A stretch of DNA of 64,000 nt. It comes from Selenomonadaceae bacterium. GTDB lineage: Bacteria > Bacillota > Negativicutes > Selenomonadales > Selenomonadaceae. Position 1 is the first letter of the stretch, and each line of letters opens with the position of its first letter. Under the pieces are notes generated by a model. The model ran no database searches. It was not told where the DNA came from and saw only the letters and a program-made list of their open reading frames with translations. Positions 18,015-26,253 of the stretch are shown one piece after another. The position numbers and the translations under genes were made by a program. Where the stretch lies: the NCBI GenBank assembly GCA_017535925.1, contig JAFXTD010000055.1:88258-152257 (forward strand), read 5' to 3'.

Positions 18015-18042
18015 TTGCCTGCGCGGCGGTTTATTGTATAAT
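18015..18042 (+). promoter_or_regulatory. pyk promoter
   Basis: TTGCCT (18015-18020), 16 bp, TATAAT (18037-18042), 29 bp before the pyk start codon. Confidence 0.6.
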
Positions 18043-18071
18043 GAAAAAAATTTTATATGGAGGTCAAACGT

Positions 18072-19484
18072 ATGCTCAAGAAAACAAAAATCATCTGCAC
18101 GCAAGGACCCGCGACCGATGCCCCCGGCGTTATCGAAAGTCTTATCGAAAACGGAATGAACGCGGCGCGATTCAATTTCTCTCACGGCGACCACGAAGGT
18201 CACAAGAAACGTATCGACGCGGTCAAGATTGCGGCTCTGAAGTCCGGCAAAATCATTTCGCTGATTCTTGACACCAAAGGTCCCGAAATGCGGCTCGGTC
18301 TTTTCAAAAATGATTCGGTTCAGCTCGTCGAAGGCAACAAGTTCGTGCTCGTCAATGACGACATTGAAGGCGACGAGGAAAAAGCTACCGTTACTCACAA
18401 GCTCCTCTACACCGAAGTTAAGGTCGGCGATAAACTCCTCCTCAATGACGGGCTTGTCGAATTGAGGATTGACGAAATTAAAGACAAAGATATTTACACG
18501 ACGATTTTAAATTCGGGCAAGATGTCTTCGCGCAAAAGAGTCGCTGCGCCCGGCGTTGCACTTGGTCTGCCTGCCATTTCCGAACAGGACAGAAAAGATA
18601 TTCTCTTCGGCATTGAAAACGATATGGACTTCGTCGCGGCAAGTTTCATTCAGCGCGCCGCAGATGTTGAGGCTCTTCGCCAACTTATCGTCGACAACGG
18701 CGGACATATGGAAATCATTTCCAAGATTGAAAACCTCGAAGGCGTCAAAAATATCGATGAGATTATCGCGGCAAGTGACGGCATCATGGTTGCTCGCGGC
18801 GATTTGGGCGTTGAAATTCCCGCCGAAGAAGTTCCGCTTATCCAAAAAGATATTATCAAGAAATGCAACGCTGCCGGAAAAATTGTCGTCGTCGCAACTC
18901 AAATGCTCGAAAGCATGACGGTTAATCCTCGCCCGACCCGCGCAGAAGTTTCAGACGTAGGCAACGCAATTCTCGACGGCGCGGATGTTATCATGTTGAG
19001 CGGCGAAACTGCCGGCGGCAAATATCCCGTCGAAGCAACCGCCATGATGAAACAAATTGCCATGCGCATTGAAGAGAGCCTCGAATACAAAGAGATTTTC
19101 CTCAAAAAGGGTATGCACAGGAAATTTTCTCAAACGGACGCAATCGCTCATGCAACGGTTCAGCTCGGCTACGAACTCAGTGCGGCGGCGATTATCACTC
19201 CCACTCGTTCCGGCTACACGACAAAAGTTGTTTCAAAGTATAAGCCAAAAGCACCCGTTATCGCCTTCACGCAGACCTCGCAAGTCGCCCGCCATTTGAA
19301 TTTGCGTTGGGGCGTCTATCCCATTCCCGGCACGCCTTGGCTCGATATTGTTCAGATGATTGATTATTCTTCGGCAAGCGCGCTTGAAAAAGGTTACGTC
19401 AAGAAAGGCGACCTCGTCATTTTGACGGCAGGCATGAAATTCGGCGAGGGCGGCACCTCCTCAATCAGACTTCACACGATTTAA
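18072..19484 (+). CDS. pyk: Pyruvate kinase
   Basis: Last step of glycolysis: phosphoenolpyruvate plus ADP to pyruvate plus ATP. It has 470 residues with the standard barrel, lid and allosteric domains and no extra C-terminal phosphotransferase-like domain. Visible motifs are LDTKGPEMRLG, ISKIENLEGV (catalytic lysine) and MVARGDLGVEIPAEEVP. The start is the ATG at 18072, 8 bp after GGAGG; an in-frame ATG five codons earlier overlaps that site. It has its own promoter and terminator. Confidence 0.96.
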   Translation: MLKKTKIICTQGPATDAPGVIESLIENGMNAARFNFSHGDHEGHKKRIDAVKIAALKSGKIISLILDTKGPEMRLGLFKNDSVQLVEGNKFVLVNDDIEGDEEKATVTHKLLYTEVKVGDKLLLNDGLVELRIDEIKDKDIYTTILNSGKMSSRKRVAAPGVALGLPAISEQDRKDILFGIENDMDFVAASFIQRAADVEALRQLIVDNGGHMEIISKIENLEGVKNIDEIIAASDGIMVARGDLGVEIPAEEVPLIQKDIIKKCNAAGKIVVVATQMLESMTVNPRPTRAEVSDVGNAILDGADVIMLSGETAGGKYPVEATAMMKQIAMRIEESLEYKEIFLKKGMHRKFSQTDAIAHATVQLGYELSAAAIITPTRSGYTTKVVSKYKPKAPVIAFTQTSQVARHLNLRWGVYPIPGTPWLDIVQMIDYSSASALEKGYVKKGDLVILTAGMKFGEGGTSSIRLHTI

Positions 19485-19509
19485 AATCTCGGCGACATAA
19501 AAATTTTCT

Positions 19510-19535
19510 TCCCGTCAACGCGGCGGGATTTTTTT
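19510..19535 (+). terminator. pyk terminator
   Basis: TCCCGTC / GGCGGGA stem, loop AACGC, then a run of seven T. It is almost identical to the hairpin after the next gene (20856-20881). Confidence 0.85.
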
Positions 19536-19536
19536 A

Positions 19537-19545
19537 TGTTATAAT
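19537..19545 (+). promoter_or_regulatory. Extended -10 promoter of condensation-like gene 1
   Basis: TGTTATAAT directly after the pyk terminator. No good -35; the extended TG may compensate. Confidence 0.5.
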
Positions 19546-19597
19546 TGCGGCAACAAGAATTGTTAAGAAGACTTAAAGCTGACAGGAGGGAACTTCG

Positions 19598-20836
19598 ATG
19601 AAATACTACCCGTTGCGACCGATTCAACGTTGGCTGGTCGATACTCACTTCAACAAGGCAAAATCGACAATGATGAATATCGGCGGGCTGCTCAAACTTT
19701 CGGCGTCAATAGACATGAATCATTTGGCAAGCGCGATAAATTATGTTCTGGAAAATCACGACATCTTCCGTTGCAGATTCGTCTTTCATCCCGAAACAAG
19801 CGACCTTTGCCAGACTTTCGACAGCGAACTTGAAAAAGTTTTTGTGGAAGAAATGAGCGAGGCTCAATTTAAAAAGCACATGGACAAAATGCGCGAGCCG
19901 TATTATTTAATCGACAAGCCGCTTTATCGAATTTATTTGATGCAGACGCCGCGAGCGAAGTACATTTACGCCGATTTTTATCATGCGATAATGGACGGCG
20001 TGTCGATAGTGTATTTGTTTTGGCGCGAAGTCGATGCGGCGTATCGCGGACGGAAAAAGGCAAGAGCTTTGAGTTACGCCGAATACGTCGAAGAGGAAGC
20101 GGCAATCCCCGCCGAAAACCTCGCCGAAGGTCAAGCGTATTGGCAGAAAATTATTTCTTCCTTCGACAGAAAAAAACATTTGCCGCCGACGAAAATCGAA
20201 GGCGACACGAAATGGGCTAAAGGCGAATTCCATTACGAATTTAAAAACTTCATGGAAGAATTTTTCAGGGCGACGCACCTCGACGAGAACAATTACTTCA
20301 TGGGCGCGGCAATGCTGACTTTGGCGAAAATCACCGGCTCCGGCGAATCGCTCATAAGTTGGACACACAACGGACGCATGACAATGCCCGAACGTCGCTT
20401 GATGGGTTTGATGTTGGAACAAATTCCTTGCGCTTGGGATTTTCGCGAAAACATTTCAATCGGCGAATTTTTAAATCGTCTCAATGGTCAAACGCGAATC
20501 GGCATGAAGTATCGCAAAAGTCTCGGCACGATTTACGATTCGGGTATCGAAGGCGATTTGGTGACTTTCATTTTCCAAAAGAATCTTTACGATAACATTG
20601 TTTTGGCGGACACGCTTGCCTTGCCGATTTACCTGCCGCCCAATGAAATTTCTGCAGCGGAAAATGCGCTCGATACAGAAGTTTGCGCGACGGAGACCGG
20701 CAAATATAAATTGAATCTCAACTATGACGCAAGCCGTTATTCCGAAGCAGATATGAATCACTTCGCCGAGACGATGAATGAAATTTTACTTGAGATGCGA
20801 GACGCGAACAAAAAGTTTTCCGAAATTCTCCGTTGA
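19598..20836 (+). CDS. Condensation-domain-like acyltransferase, copy 1
   Basis: A 412-residue stand-alone member of the condensation/chloramphenicol-acetyltransferase superfamily. It starts like such domains (YYPLRPIQRWLVDTHF) and carries the catalytic-type motif YHAIMDG (HxxxDG; the first histidine of the usual HH is tyrosine). The second half keeps the family pattern (FMGAAMLTLAKITGSGESL). Members join an acyl or aminoacyl donor to an alcohol or amine; the substrates here are unknown. No carrier protein or adenylation gene is nearby. A second copy follows directly and then an exporter, so a small-molecule product is plausible. ATG with GGAGGG upstream. Confidence 0.75.
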   Translation: MKYYPLRPIQRWLVDTHFNKAKSTMMNIGGLLKLSASIDMNHLASAINYVLENHDIFRCRFVFHPETSDLCQTFDSELEKVFVEEMSEAQFKKHMDKMREPYYLIDKPLYRIYLMQTPRAKYIYADFYHAIMDGVSIVYLFWREVDAAYRGRKKARALSYAEYVEEEAAIPAENLAEGQAYWQKIISSFDRKKHLPPTKIEGDTKWAKGEFHYEFKNFMEEFFRATHLDENNYFMGAAMLTLAKITGSGESLISWTHNGRMTMPERRLMGLMLEQIPCAWDFRENISIGEFLNRLNGQTRIGMKYRKSLGTIYDSGIEGDLVTFIFQKNLYDNIVLADTLALPIYLPPNEISAAENALDTEVCATETGKYKLNLNYDASRYSEADMNHFAETMNEILLEMRDANKKFSEILR

Positions 20837-20855
20837 AAAATTTAAAAATTTTTCG

Positions 20856-20881
20856 TCCCGTCAAAGCGGCGGGATTTTTTT
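20856..20881 (+). terminator. Terminator after condensation-like gene 1
   Basis: TCCCGTC / GGCGGGA stem, loop AAAGC, seven T. It repeats the hairpin after pyk, which suggests the duplication unit included this regulatory segment. Confidence 0.8.
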
Positions 20882-20882
20882 A

Positions 20883-20891
20883 TGCTATAAT
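20883..20891 (+). promoter_or_regulatory. Extended -10 promoter of condensation-like gene 2
   Basis: TGCTATAAT after the terminator, in the same arrangement as in front of copy 1. Confidence 0.5.
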
Positions 20892-20937
20892 GTTTGAGTC
20901 AAAGAAATTTGTCACAGAAGTACAAGGAGGAAAATTT

Positions 20938-22179
20938 ATGAAGTATTATCCGTTGCGCCCGATTCAGCGTTGGTTAATTGATACCCATTTCAACAAGGCA
21001 AAATCGACAATGATGAATATCGGCGGGCTGTTCGAACTTCCGCCGGAATTAGACCTTCAACGTTTGGCAGAGGCGATTAACGAAGTTTTAAACAGGCACG
21101 ACATTTTCCGTTGCAGATTGGCTTTTCACCCCGAAACGAGCGAACTTTGTCAAACTTTCGACGGTGAGATAATGCCCGTCGTAATCGAGGAATGGACAGA
21201 CGAAGAATTTGAGACGATACAAAAATATTTAATCGAACCTTACGACTTGATAGGCAAGCCGCTTTACCGAGCTTATATTTTCAAGACGCCCTCCGCGAAT
21301 TATTTTCACGTCGATTTTTATCACGCGGTAATGGACGGCGTGGCAGCCTCGATTCTGTTTGGTCGTGAAATCGACAAAGAATATCGCGGGCTGAAAAATT
21401 CGCGCAAGGCGTTGAGTTATGCCGAATACGTCGAAGAAGAAGCAAATACTCCGCCCGAAGATCTTTCCGAAGGTCACGACTACTGGAAAAAAATGTTGTC
21501 GGCTTTCGACAAGAAAAAACATTTGCCGCCCATTGAAGTTGAAGGCGTGCCGGCATGGACGCAAGGCAAATTTGAATGCACGCTTAAAAATATTCCGAAA
21601 AATTTTTTCACGGACACCCGCACAGACGAAAACAATTACTTCATGGGCGCGGCGATGTTGGCGTTGGCGAAGATCACCGGCTCGAAAGAATCTATCATGA
21701 GCTGGATACACAACGGGCGAATGAACATGCGCGAACGCCGCTTGATGGGTTTGATGTTGGAACAAATTCCCTGCGCTTGGGATTTTCACGAAGACATTTC
21801 GATTGGCGAATTCTTGAATAAATTATCCGAGCAAACGAAAACTTCCATGACTTACCGCAAAAGTTTGGATTGGGTTTACAACAGCGGGCTTGAAGATGAT
21901 TGCGTGAGCTTTATCTTCCAGAAAGACCTTCATACCGGTGTGGCATTGAATGGTATGGTCGCTAAAGCCGTTTACCTGCCGCCCAATGAAATTTCCGCCG
22001 TTGAAAACGCGCTTGACATTGAGGTTGAAGCGAACGACGAGGACTCTTATGACTTGTCCTTGGATTATGACGCAAGCCGCTACTCTGAAGACGAAATGCG
22101 CCGCTTCGCCGAAATGATGAATGAAATTTTAATTGCAATGAAAAATCCCGACACGAGAGTTTCCGCGCTTTTGACTTGA
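20938..22179 (+). CDS. Condensation-domain-like acyltransferase, copy 2
   Basis: A 413-residue close paralogue of the preceding gene. The first 35 residues are almost the same (YYPLRPIQRWLIDTHF, then KSTMMNIGGLF), and the motif is YHAVMDG. The middle and C-terminal parts have diverged more. The start is the ATG at 20938 with AAGGAGG, not the in-frame codon 35 triplets earlier that lies in the terminator. Tandem duplication followed by divergence suggests two related acyl transfers or two substrates. As with copy 1, no family member of known substrate can be named from sequence alone. Confidence 0.75.
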   Translation: MKYYPLRPIQRWLIDTHFNKAKSTMMNIGGLFELPPELDLQRLAEAINEVLNRHDIFRCRLAFHPETSELCQTFDGEIMPVVIEEWTDEEFETIQKYLIEPYDLIGKPLYRAYIFKTPSANYFHVDFYHAVMDGVAASILFGREIDKEYRGLKNSRKALSYAEYVEEEANTPPEDLSEGHDYWKKMLSAFDKKKHLPPIEVEGVPAWTQGKFECTLKNIPKNFFTDTRTDENNYFMGAAMLALAKITGSKESIMSWIHNGRMNMRERRLMGLMLEQIPCAWDFHEDISIGEFLNKLSEQTKTSMTYRKSLDWVYNSGLEDDCVSFIFQKDLHTGVALNGMVAKAVYLPPNEISAVENALDIEVEANDEDSYDLSLDYDASRYSEDEMRRFAEMMNEILIAMKNPDTRVSALLT

Positions 22180-22240
22180 ACCGGAAAAGAAGATCCGCAA
22201 AGGCTCAAAAAAATTTTTCGTTGCAAACGCCGCACTGTTT

Positions 22241-23359
22241 TTGGGAGGTTTGGTCACGTTCGGAGCGGAGTACTGCGTTCAACCGATAATCCCGGTCTTC
22301 ACGAAAACTTTCGGGCTTGAACCGGCAACGGCAAGTTTGGCGGTGTCGTTCGGGACGGCGGGCATGGCGTGTTCGATGATTTTAATCGCCTTGTTCGCAA
22401 AAATTTTACCGCGAAAAATAATCATGACGATTGCTTTGATCGCCGCCTCGTTGTCGGCGATTTTAATTTCGGTCAGCGAAAATTTCGGCTTGATACTCGC
22501 GTTGCGTTTCGTTCAAGGAATATTGTTGGCGGGCTTCCCGGCAATGGCGGTCGCCTATATCAACGAGGAATTTGATTCAAAAATTATCGGAGCGGTCACG
22601 GGAATTTATATTGCGGGCACTTCGGTCGGCGGGCTTGTCGGACGAATCCTCTTGAGCTTTTTGACGGACGTATTAAATTGGCGAATCGCTTTGGGAATTT
22701 TGGGCGCGATTTATTTTTTAATGGGCATTGCATTTTTATTCACGTTGCCCAAGCCTCAACACCGCGTCGAAAAAATTTCTGAAGGTGCACGGCTCGGAGA
22801 CTTCGCAAAACTTTTCCGCAACGCAAATTTGATGAGCCTTTACGTCGTCGCGGCGGCAGTCATGGGCGTGTTCGTCTGCACTTACAATTTTATCAGCTAC
22901 GTGTTGCTCGCGCCGCCTCACAACCTCTCGCAAACGCAAATCGGTTTGATATATTTTCTGTTCTTGCTCGGAACGGCAGCCTCGACGATAATGGGGCGTC
23001 TCGCAGACAAATTTGGCAACGGAAAAATTTTGCTCGCGTCAATCGTCTCTATGTTCGCGGGCGTCGGCTTGACCTGCGCGGCTCCTCTCGTGATAAAACT
23101 TTCGGGCGTCGGGCTCGTGACTTACGGTTTTTTCGGAGCACACAGCTCGGCGGCGTCTTGGGTCGGCAAGCTCGACGATTCCGATAAAGCTCGGCTCTCG
23201 GCGGGCTACATGTTCGTTTACTACGTCGGCGCAAGTGTTATCGGCTCGGCGGGCGGAAAATTTTTAACCGCGTTTGATTGGAGCGGCGTCGCGCTTTTCA
23301 TGACGACAATACTTTTAATCGCGTTGAGCATGTGCCTTCGACTGTTGCATAAGGCTTAA
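22241..23359 (+). CDS. MFS transporter (YnfM-like), start codon uncertain
   Basis: Major facilitator transporter with 12 predicted membrane segments. It resembles the YnfM/arabinose-efflux type (GAEYCVQPIIPVF, then a loop with KILPRK). The first usable start is TTG at 22241, but that would cut the first helix in half. Coding-like sequence (KKIRKGSKKFFVANAALFLG) continues back in frame to a stop at 22172-22174 without any ATG, GTG or TTG; only ATC at 22193 or CTG at 22235 could serve. Its position directly after two acyltransferase-like genes suggests export of their product. Confidence 0.8.
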   Translation: MGGLVTFGAEYCVQPIIPVFTKTFGLEPATASLAVSFGTAGMACSMILIALFAKILPRKIIMTIALIAASLSAILISVSENFGLILALRFVQGILLAGFPAMAVAYINEEFDSKIIGAVTGIYIAGTSVGGLVGRILLSFLTDVLNWRIALGILGAIYFLMGIAFLFTLPKPQHRVEKISEGARLGDFAKLFRNANLMSLYVVAAAVMGVFVCTYNFISYVLLAPPHNLSQTQIGLIYFLFLLGTAASTIMGRLADKFGNGKILLASIVSMFAGVGLTCAAPLVIKLSGVGLVTYGFFGAHSSAASWVGKLDDSDKARLSAGYMFVYYVGASVIGSAGGKFLTAFDWSGVALFMTTILLIALSMCLRLLHKA

Positions 23360-23370
23360 AAATTTTTGAC

Positions 23371-23400
23371 GGCGTTTCTTGATTGAGACGCCTCTTTTTT
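23371..23400 (+). terminator. Terminator after the MFS gene
   Basis: GGCGTTTC / GAGACGCC stem, loop TTGATT, then a T-rich run. The loop is also the -35 of the pot operon. Confidence 0.8.
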
Positions 23401-23407
23401 GTATAAT
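23379..23407 (+). promoter_or_regulatory. pot operon promoter
   Basis: TTGATT (23379-23384, in the terminator loop), 17 bp, TATAAT (23402-23407). Confidence 0.65.
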
Positions 23408-23460
23408 AGCCGAAATTTTTTTTAGGGAACAGGAACCGTGAATCAGGAAAAGCATTTTAA

Positions 23461-23488
23461 TTCCTAATTCCTCATTCCTAATTCCTAA
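23461..23488 (-). repeat. Heptamer array in the pot leader
   Basis: Four units, read on the plus strand as TTCCTAA, TTCCTCA, TTCCTAA, TTCCTAA, so the TTAG form is on the minus strand, against transcription. It lies in the untranslated leader, 22 bp before potA. Confidence 0.85.
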
Positions 23489-23510
23489 TTAACAGAAGGG
23501 TTGCTGGGAG

Positions 23511-24581
23511 ATGGAAAGGGAACTGATACGCTTGGAAAACGTTGCCAAGTCTTTTGGAAATTTGCTCGTGCTCGACGAAATAGATTTGTCGATACGCGAA
23601 AGCGAATTCATTACGCTGTTGGGTCCGTCGGGTTGCGGCAAGACGACAATGCTGCGAATTATCGGCGGCTTCGAAACGCCGGACACGGGGCGCGTGATTT
23701 TCGACGGCAAAGACATTACAAACCTTCCGCCGAATCGAAGACCGATTAACACGGTTTTTCAAAAGTATTCTCTCTTTTCACACATGAACGTTGAGGAAAA
23801 TATCGCCTTCGGTCCGAAAATCGCGGGCAAGTCCTCCGATTACATTCGCGACAAAATTAAATACGCCCTCAAGCTTGTCAACCTCGAAGGCTACGAAAAA
23901 CACGACGTGACAAAATTGAGCGGCGGGCAACAACAGCGAATTGCAATCGCCCGCGCCGTCGTCAATGAACCGAAAGTTCTTTTGCTTGACGAGCCGTTGA
24001 GCGCTTTGGATTTAAAGTTGCGTCGGAACATGCGCCGCGAACTTGTCCGAATCAACAAGGAGACCGGCATAACTTTTATCTTCGTGACGCACGACCAAGA
24101 AGAGGCTCTGTCGATGAGCGACCGCGTCGTCGTCATGAATCAAGGTTACATTCAGCAAGTCGGCACGCCCGAAAATGTTTACAACGAGCCGGAAAATGCA
24201 TTCGTTGCGGATTTTATCGGCGACAGCAACATAATCGACGGCGTTATGGTTCGTGATAAGGTCGTTCGGATTTTCGGAAGAGAATATCCTTGCGTCGACG
24301 AGGGCTTCCCCGCAGAGTGCCCCGTTGATGTTCAGATTCGCCCCGAAGACATTAAGCTTGCCGCGCCGAGTGAAGGTGCTTTCAACGGCGTGGTGACTCG
24401 CGTGGTTTTTTGGGGCATGTCGTATGATATAAACGTCGAGGCTGACGGCTTCGAGTGGCTTGTTCAATCGACGACGGGACGCACTGTCGGCGAGGAGGTA
24501 AGCTTGCACGTTGCGCCCGAAAATATTCAAATCATGAGCAAACCTCAATCCGAAGATGAGGAGGTTGCTCATGATGTTTAA
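23511..24581 (+). CDS. potA: Spermidine/putrescine ABC transporter ATPase
   Basis: ATP-binding subunit of the polyamine importer PotABCD, on the cytoplasmic face. It has 356 residues. Walker A is GPSGCGKTT, the signature LSGGQQQR, Walker B VLLLDEPLSALD, and the switch histidine lies in VTHDQEE. A C-terminal TOBE-type regulatory domain follows (from about residue 275). The ATG has a weak GGGAG close by and AAGGG further up. It overlaps potB by 11 bp. Confidence 0.94.
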   Translation: MERELIRLENVAKSFGNLLVLDEIDLSIRESEFITLLGPSGCGKTTMLRIIGGFETPDTGRVIFDGKDITNLPPNRRPINTVFQKYSLFSHMNVEENIAFGPKIAGKSSDYIRDKIKYALKLVNLEGYEKHDVTKLSGGQQQRIAIARAVVNEPKVLLLDEPLSALDLKLRRNMRRELVRINKETGITFIFVTHDQEEALSMSDRVVVMNQGYIQQVGTPENVYNEPENAFVADFIGDSNIIDGVMVRDKVVRIFGREYPCVDEGFPAECPVDVQIRPEDIKLAAPSEGAFNGVVTRVVFWGMSYDINVEADGFEWLVQSTTGRTVGEEVSLHVAPENIQIMSKPQSEDEEVAHDV

Positions 24582-25398
24582 TCTTAACACGAGAAATTTT
24601 TTGCTGACGCCTTTTTTAATTTGGGCGGGGCTTTTTATTTTTATCCCGCTGGTTTTTATCGTCTGGTACGGCGTGACAGATTACGACGGAAATTTTTCAT
24701 TGACGAACGTCGGCTTGATATTTGAGCGCGGCTACCTCGACGCATTGGAACTTTCAATCGCTTTGGCATTAATCAGCACGGTAATTTGTTTGCTGCTTGC
24801 CTACCCGCTGTGCTTAATCTTGACGGAACGCCGGCGCGACAACTCGACGATAATTTCATTGCTGTTTATCTTGCCGCTGTGGATGAATTCGCTCTTGTCG
24901 ACGATGGCTTGGCAAACGATTTTGGAAGGCAACGGCATAATCAATCAATTCATGCGGCTGTTGAGCTTGCCCGACCTGCACATGATAAACACGGAAGGCG
25001 CAATCGTCTTGGGCATGGTCTACAATTATTTGCCTTACATGGTTTTGCCGCTGTACATTTCCCTTACGAAAATCGACAAGAGAATTTTGGAGGCGGCGCG
25101 GGATTTGGGCGCGAACTCTTGGCAGACGTTCACGAAAATAATTTTGCCGCTGACAATCCCCGGAGCAATCAGCGGAATCACGATGGTTTTTATTCCCGCG
25201 CTCACGACCTTTGTAATCAGTGCATTGCTCGGCGGCGGCAAGTTGCTTTTAATCGGCAACATAATCGAACAGGAATTTACTTTCCAATACGATTGGCACG
25301 TGGGCTGCGCGTTGAGCGTGATTCTCATGGTTTTTATCGTGCTGAACATGTTGCTGACTGCGGCATTTGACACAAGTCACGAGGAGGAGGATTTTTGA
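24571..25398 (+). CDS. potB: Spermidine/putrescine ABC transporter permease PotB
   Basis: Inner-membrane permease of the polyamine importer. It has 275 residues, six membrane segments and the coupling motif EAARDLGANSWQTFTKIILPLTIPG-type loop near residue 175. The start is the ATG at 24571, 6 bp after GAGGAGG within the end of potA, so translation is coupled. Confidence 0.93.
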   Translation: MMFNLNTRNFLLTPFLIWAGLFIFIPLVFIVWYGVTDYDGNFSLTNVGLIFERGYLDALELSIALALISTVICLLLAYPLCLILTERRRDNSTIISLLFILPLWMNSLLSTMAWQTILEGNGIINQFMRLLSLPDLHMINTEGAIVLGMVYNYLPYMVLPLYISLTKIDKRILEAARDLGANSWQTFTKIILPLTIPGAISGITMVFIPALTTFVISALLGGGKLLLIGNIIEQEFTFQYDWHVGCALSVILMVFIVLNMLLTAAFDTSHEEEDF

Positions 25399-26186
25399 TG
25401 AACTATCTCAAAAAAATTTACCTCGCGACGATATTTTTATTCCTCTACGCACCGATAGCCGTTTTAATCGCGCAGTCCTTCAACGCCAGCCGTTATCGCG
25501 GACATTGGACGGGCGTCACGCTCGATTGGTACACGAAACTTTTCAACGACACGAGGATAGCCGACGCACTTTCCAACACGCTGTCAATCGGATTATTATC
25601 GGCGGGCATTGCGACTCTTTTGGGCTTGATAACCTGCGTTGCAATGAAAGAGCTTTCGCGCAAGTGGCGGGCAACCTTCTTAAGCATAACGAACATTCCG
25701 ATTTTGAACGCTGACATCGTGACGGGAATATCGCTCATGCTTTTGTTCATGGGCATGGGTCTCAAGCTCGGCTACGTGTCGATTTTGTTGGCGCATATCG
25801 TCTTCAACGTGCCGTATGTTATCCTGTGCATAATGCCGCAGCTTATAGCTTTGGACAAAAGTTTTTACGAGGCGGCGTTGGATTTGGGAGCTACCCCTTT
25901 CAAGGCGTTTACGAGTGTCGTCTTGCCCGAATTGCGTCCGAGTATCTTCGCGGGATTTCTTTTGGCGTTCACAATGTCTGCTGACGATTTCATAATCACG
26001 CACTTCACGAAGGGAGCGGGTGTCGACACTTTGACGACGGCGATTTACGCGCAGTTGAAGTTGGGCATTCACCCCGAAATTTACGCGCTGTCGACTTTGG
26101 TATTTTTCTTTGTTTTGATATTTGTTTTACTGTTTGCGATAAATCGTCGCAAGCTTAAGAAATATGAGGAGGTTTTAAACAATTAG
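25398..26186 (+). CDS. potC: Spermidine/putrescine ABC transporter permease PotC
   Basis: Second permease subunit, 262 residues, six membrane segments, with the coupling loop EAALDLGATPFKAF. The start ATG overlaps the potB stop by one base (TGATG), with GAGGAGGA upstream. The stop codon TAG is the first unit of a heptamer array, which separates potC from potD. Confidence 0.93.
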   Translation: MNYLKKIYLATIFLFLYAPIAVLIAQSFNASRYRGHWTGVTLDWYTKLFNDTRIADALSNTLSIGLLSAGIATLLGLITCVAMKELSRKWRATFLSITNIPILNADIVTGISLMLLFMGMGLKLGYVSILLAHIVFNVPYVILCIMPQLIALDKSFYEAALDLGATPFKAFTSVVLPELRPSIFAGFLLAFTMSADDFIITHFTKGAGVDTLTTAIYAQLKLGIHPEIYALSTLVFFFVLIFVLLFAINRRKLKKYEEVLNN

Positions 26187-26210
26187 GAATTAGGAATTGG
26201 GAATTGGGAA
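26183..26210 (+). repeat. Heptamer array, four units, at the potC stop codon
   Basis: TTAGGAA, TTAGGAA, TTGGGAA, TTGGGAA. The TAG of unit 1 ends potC. The unit order is the same as after the rhodanese gene. Confidence 0.9.
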
Positions 26211-26253
26211 TGAAAAAACCGGTCCCTTGTCCCTTAATAAGGAGGTATTTTGA

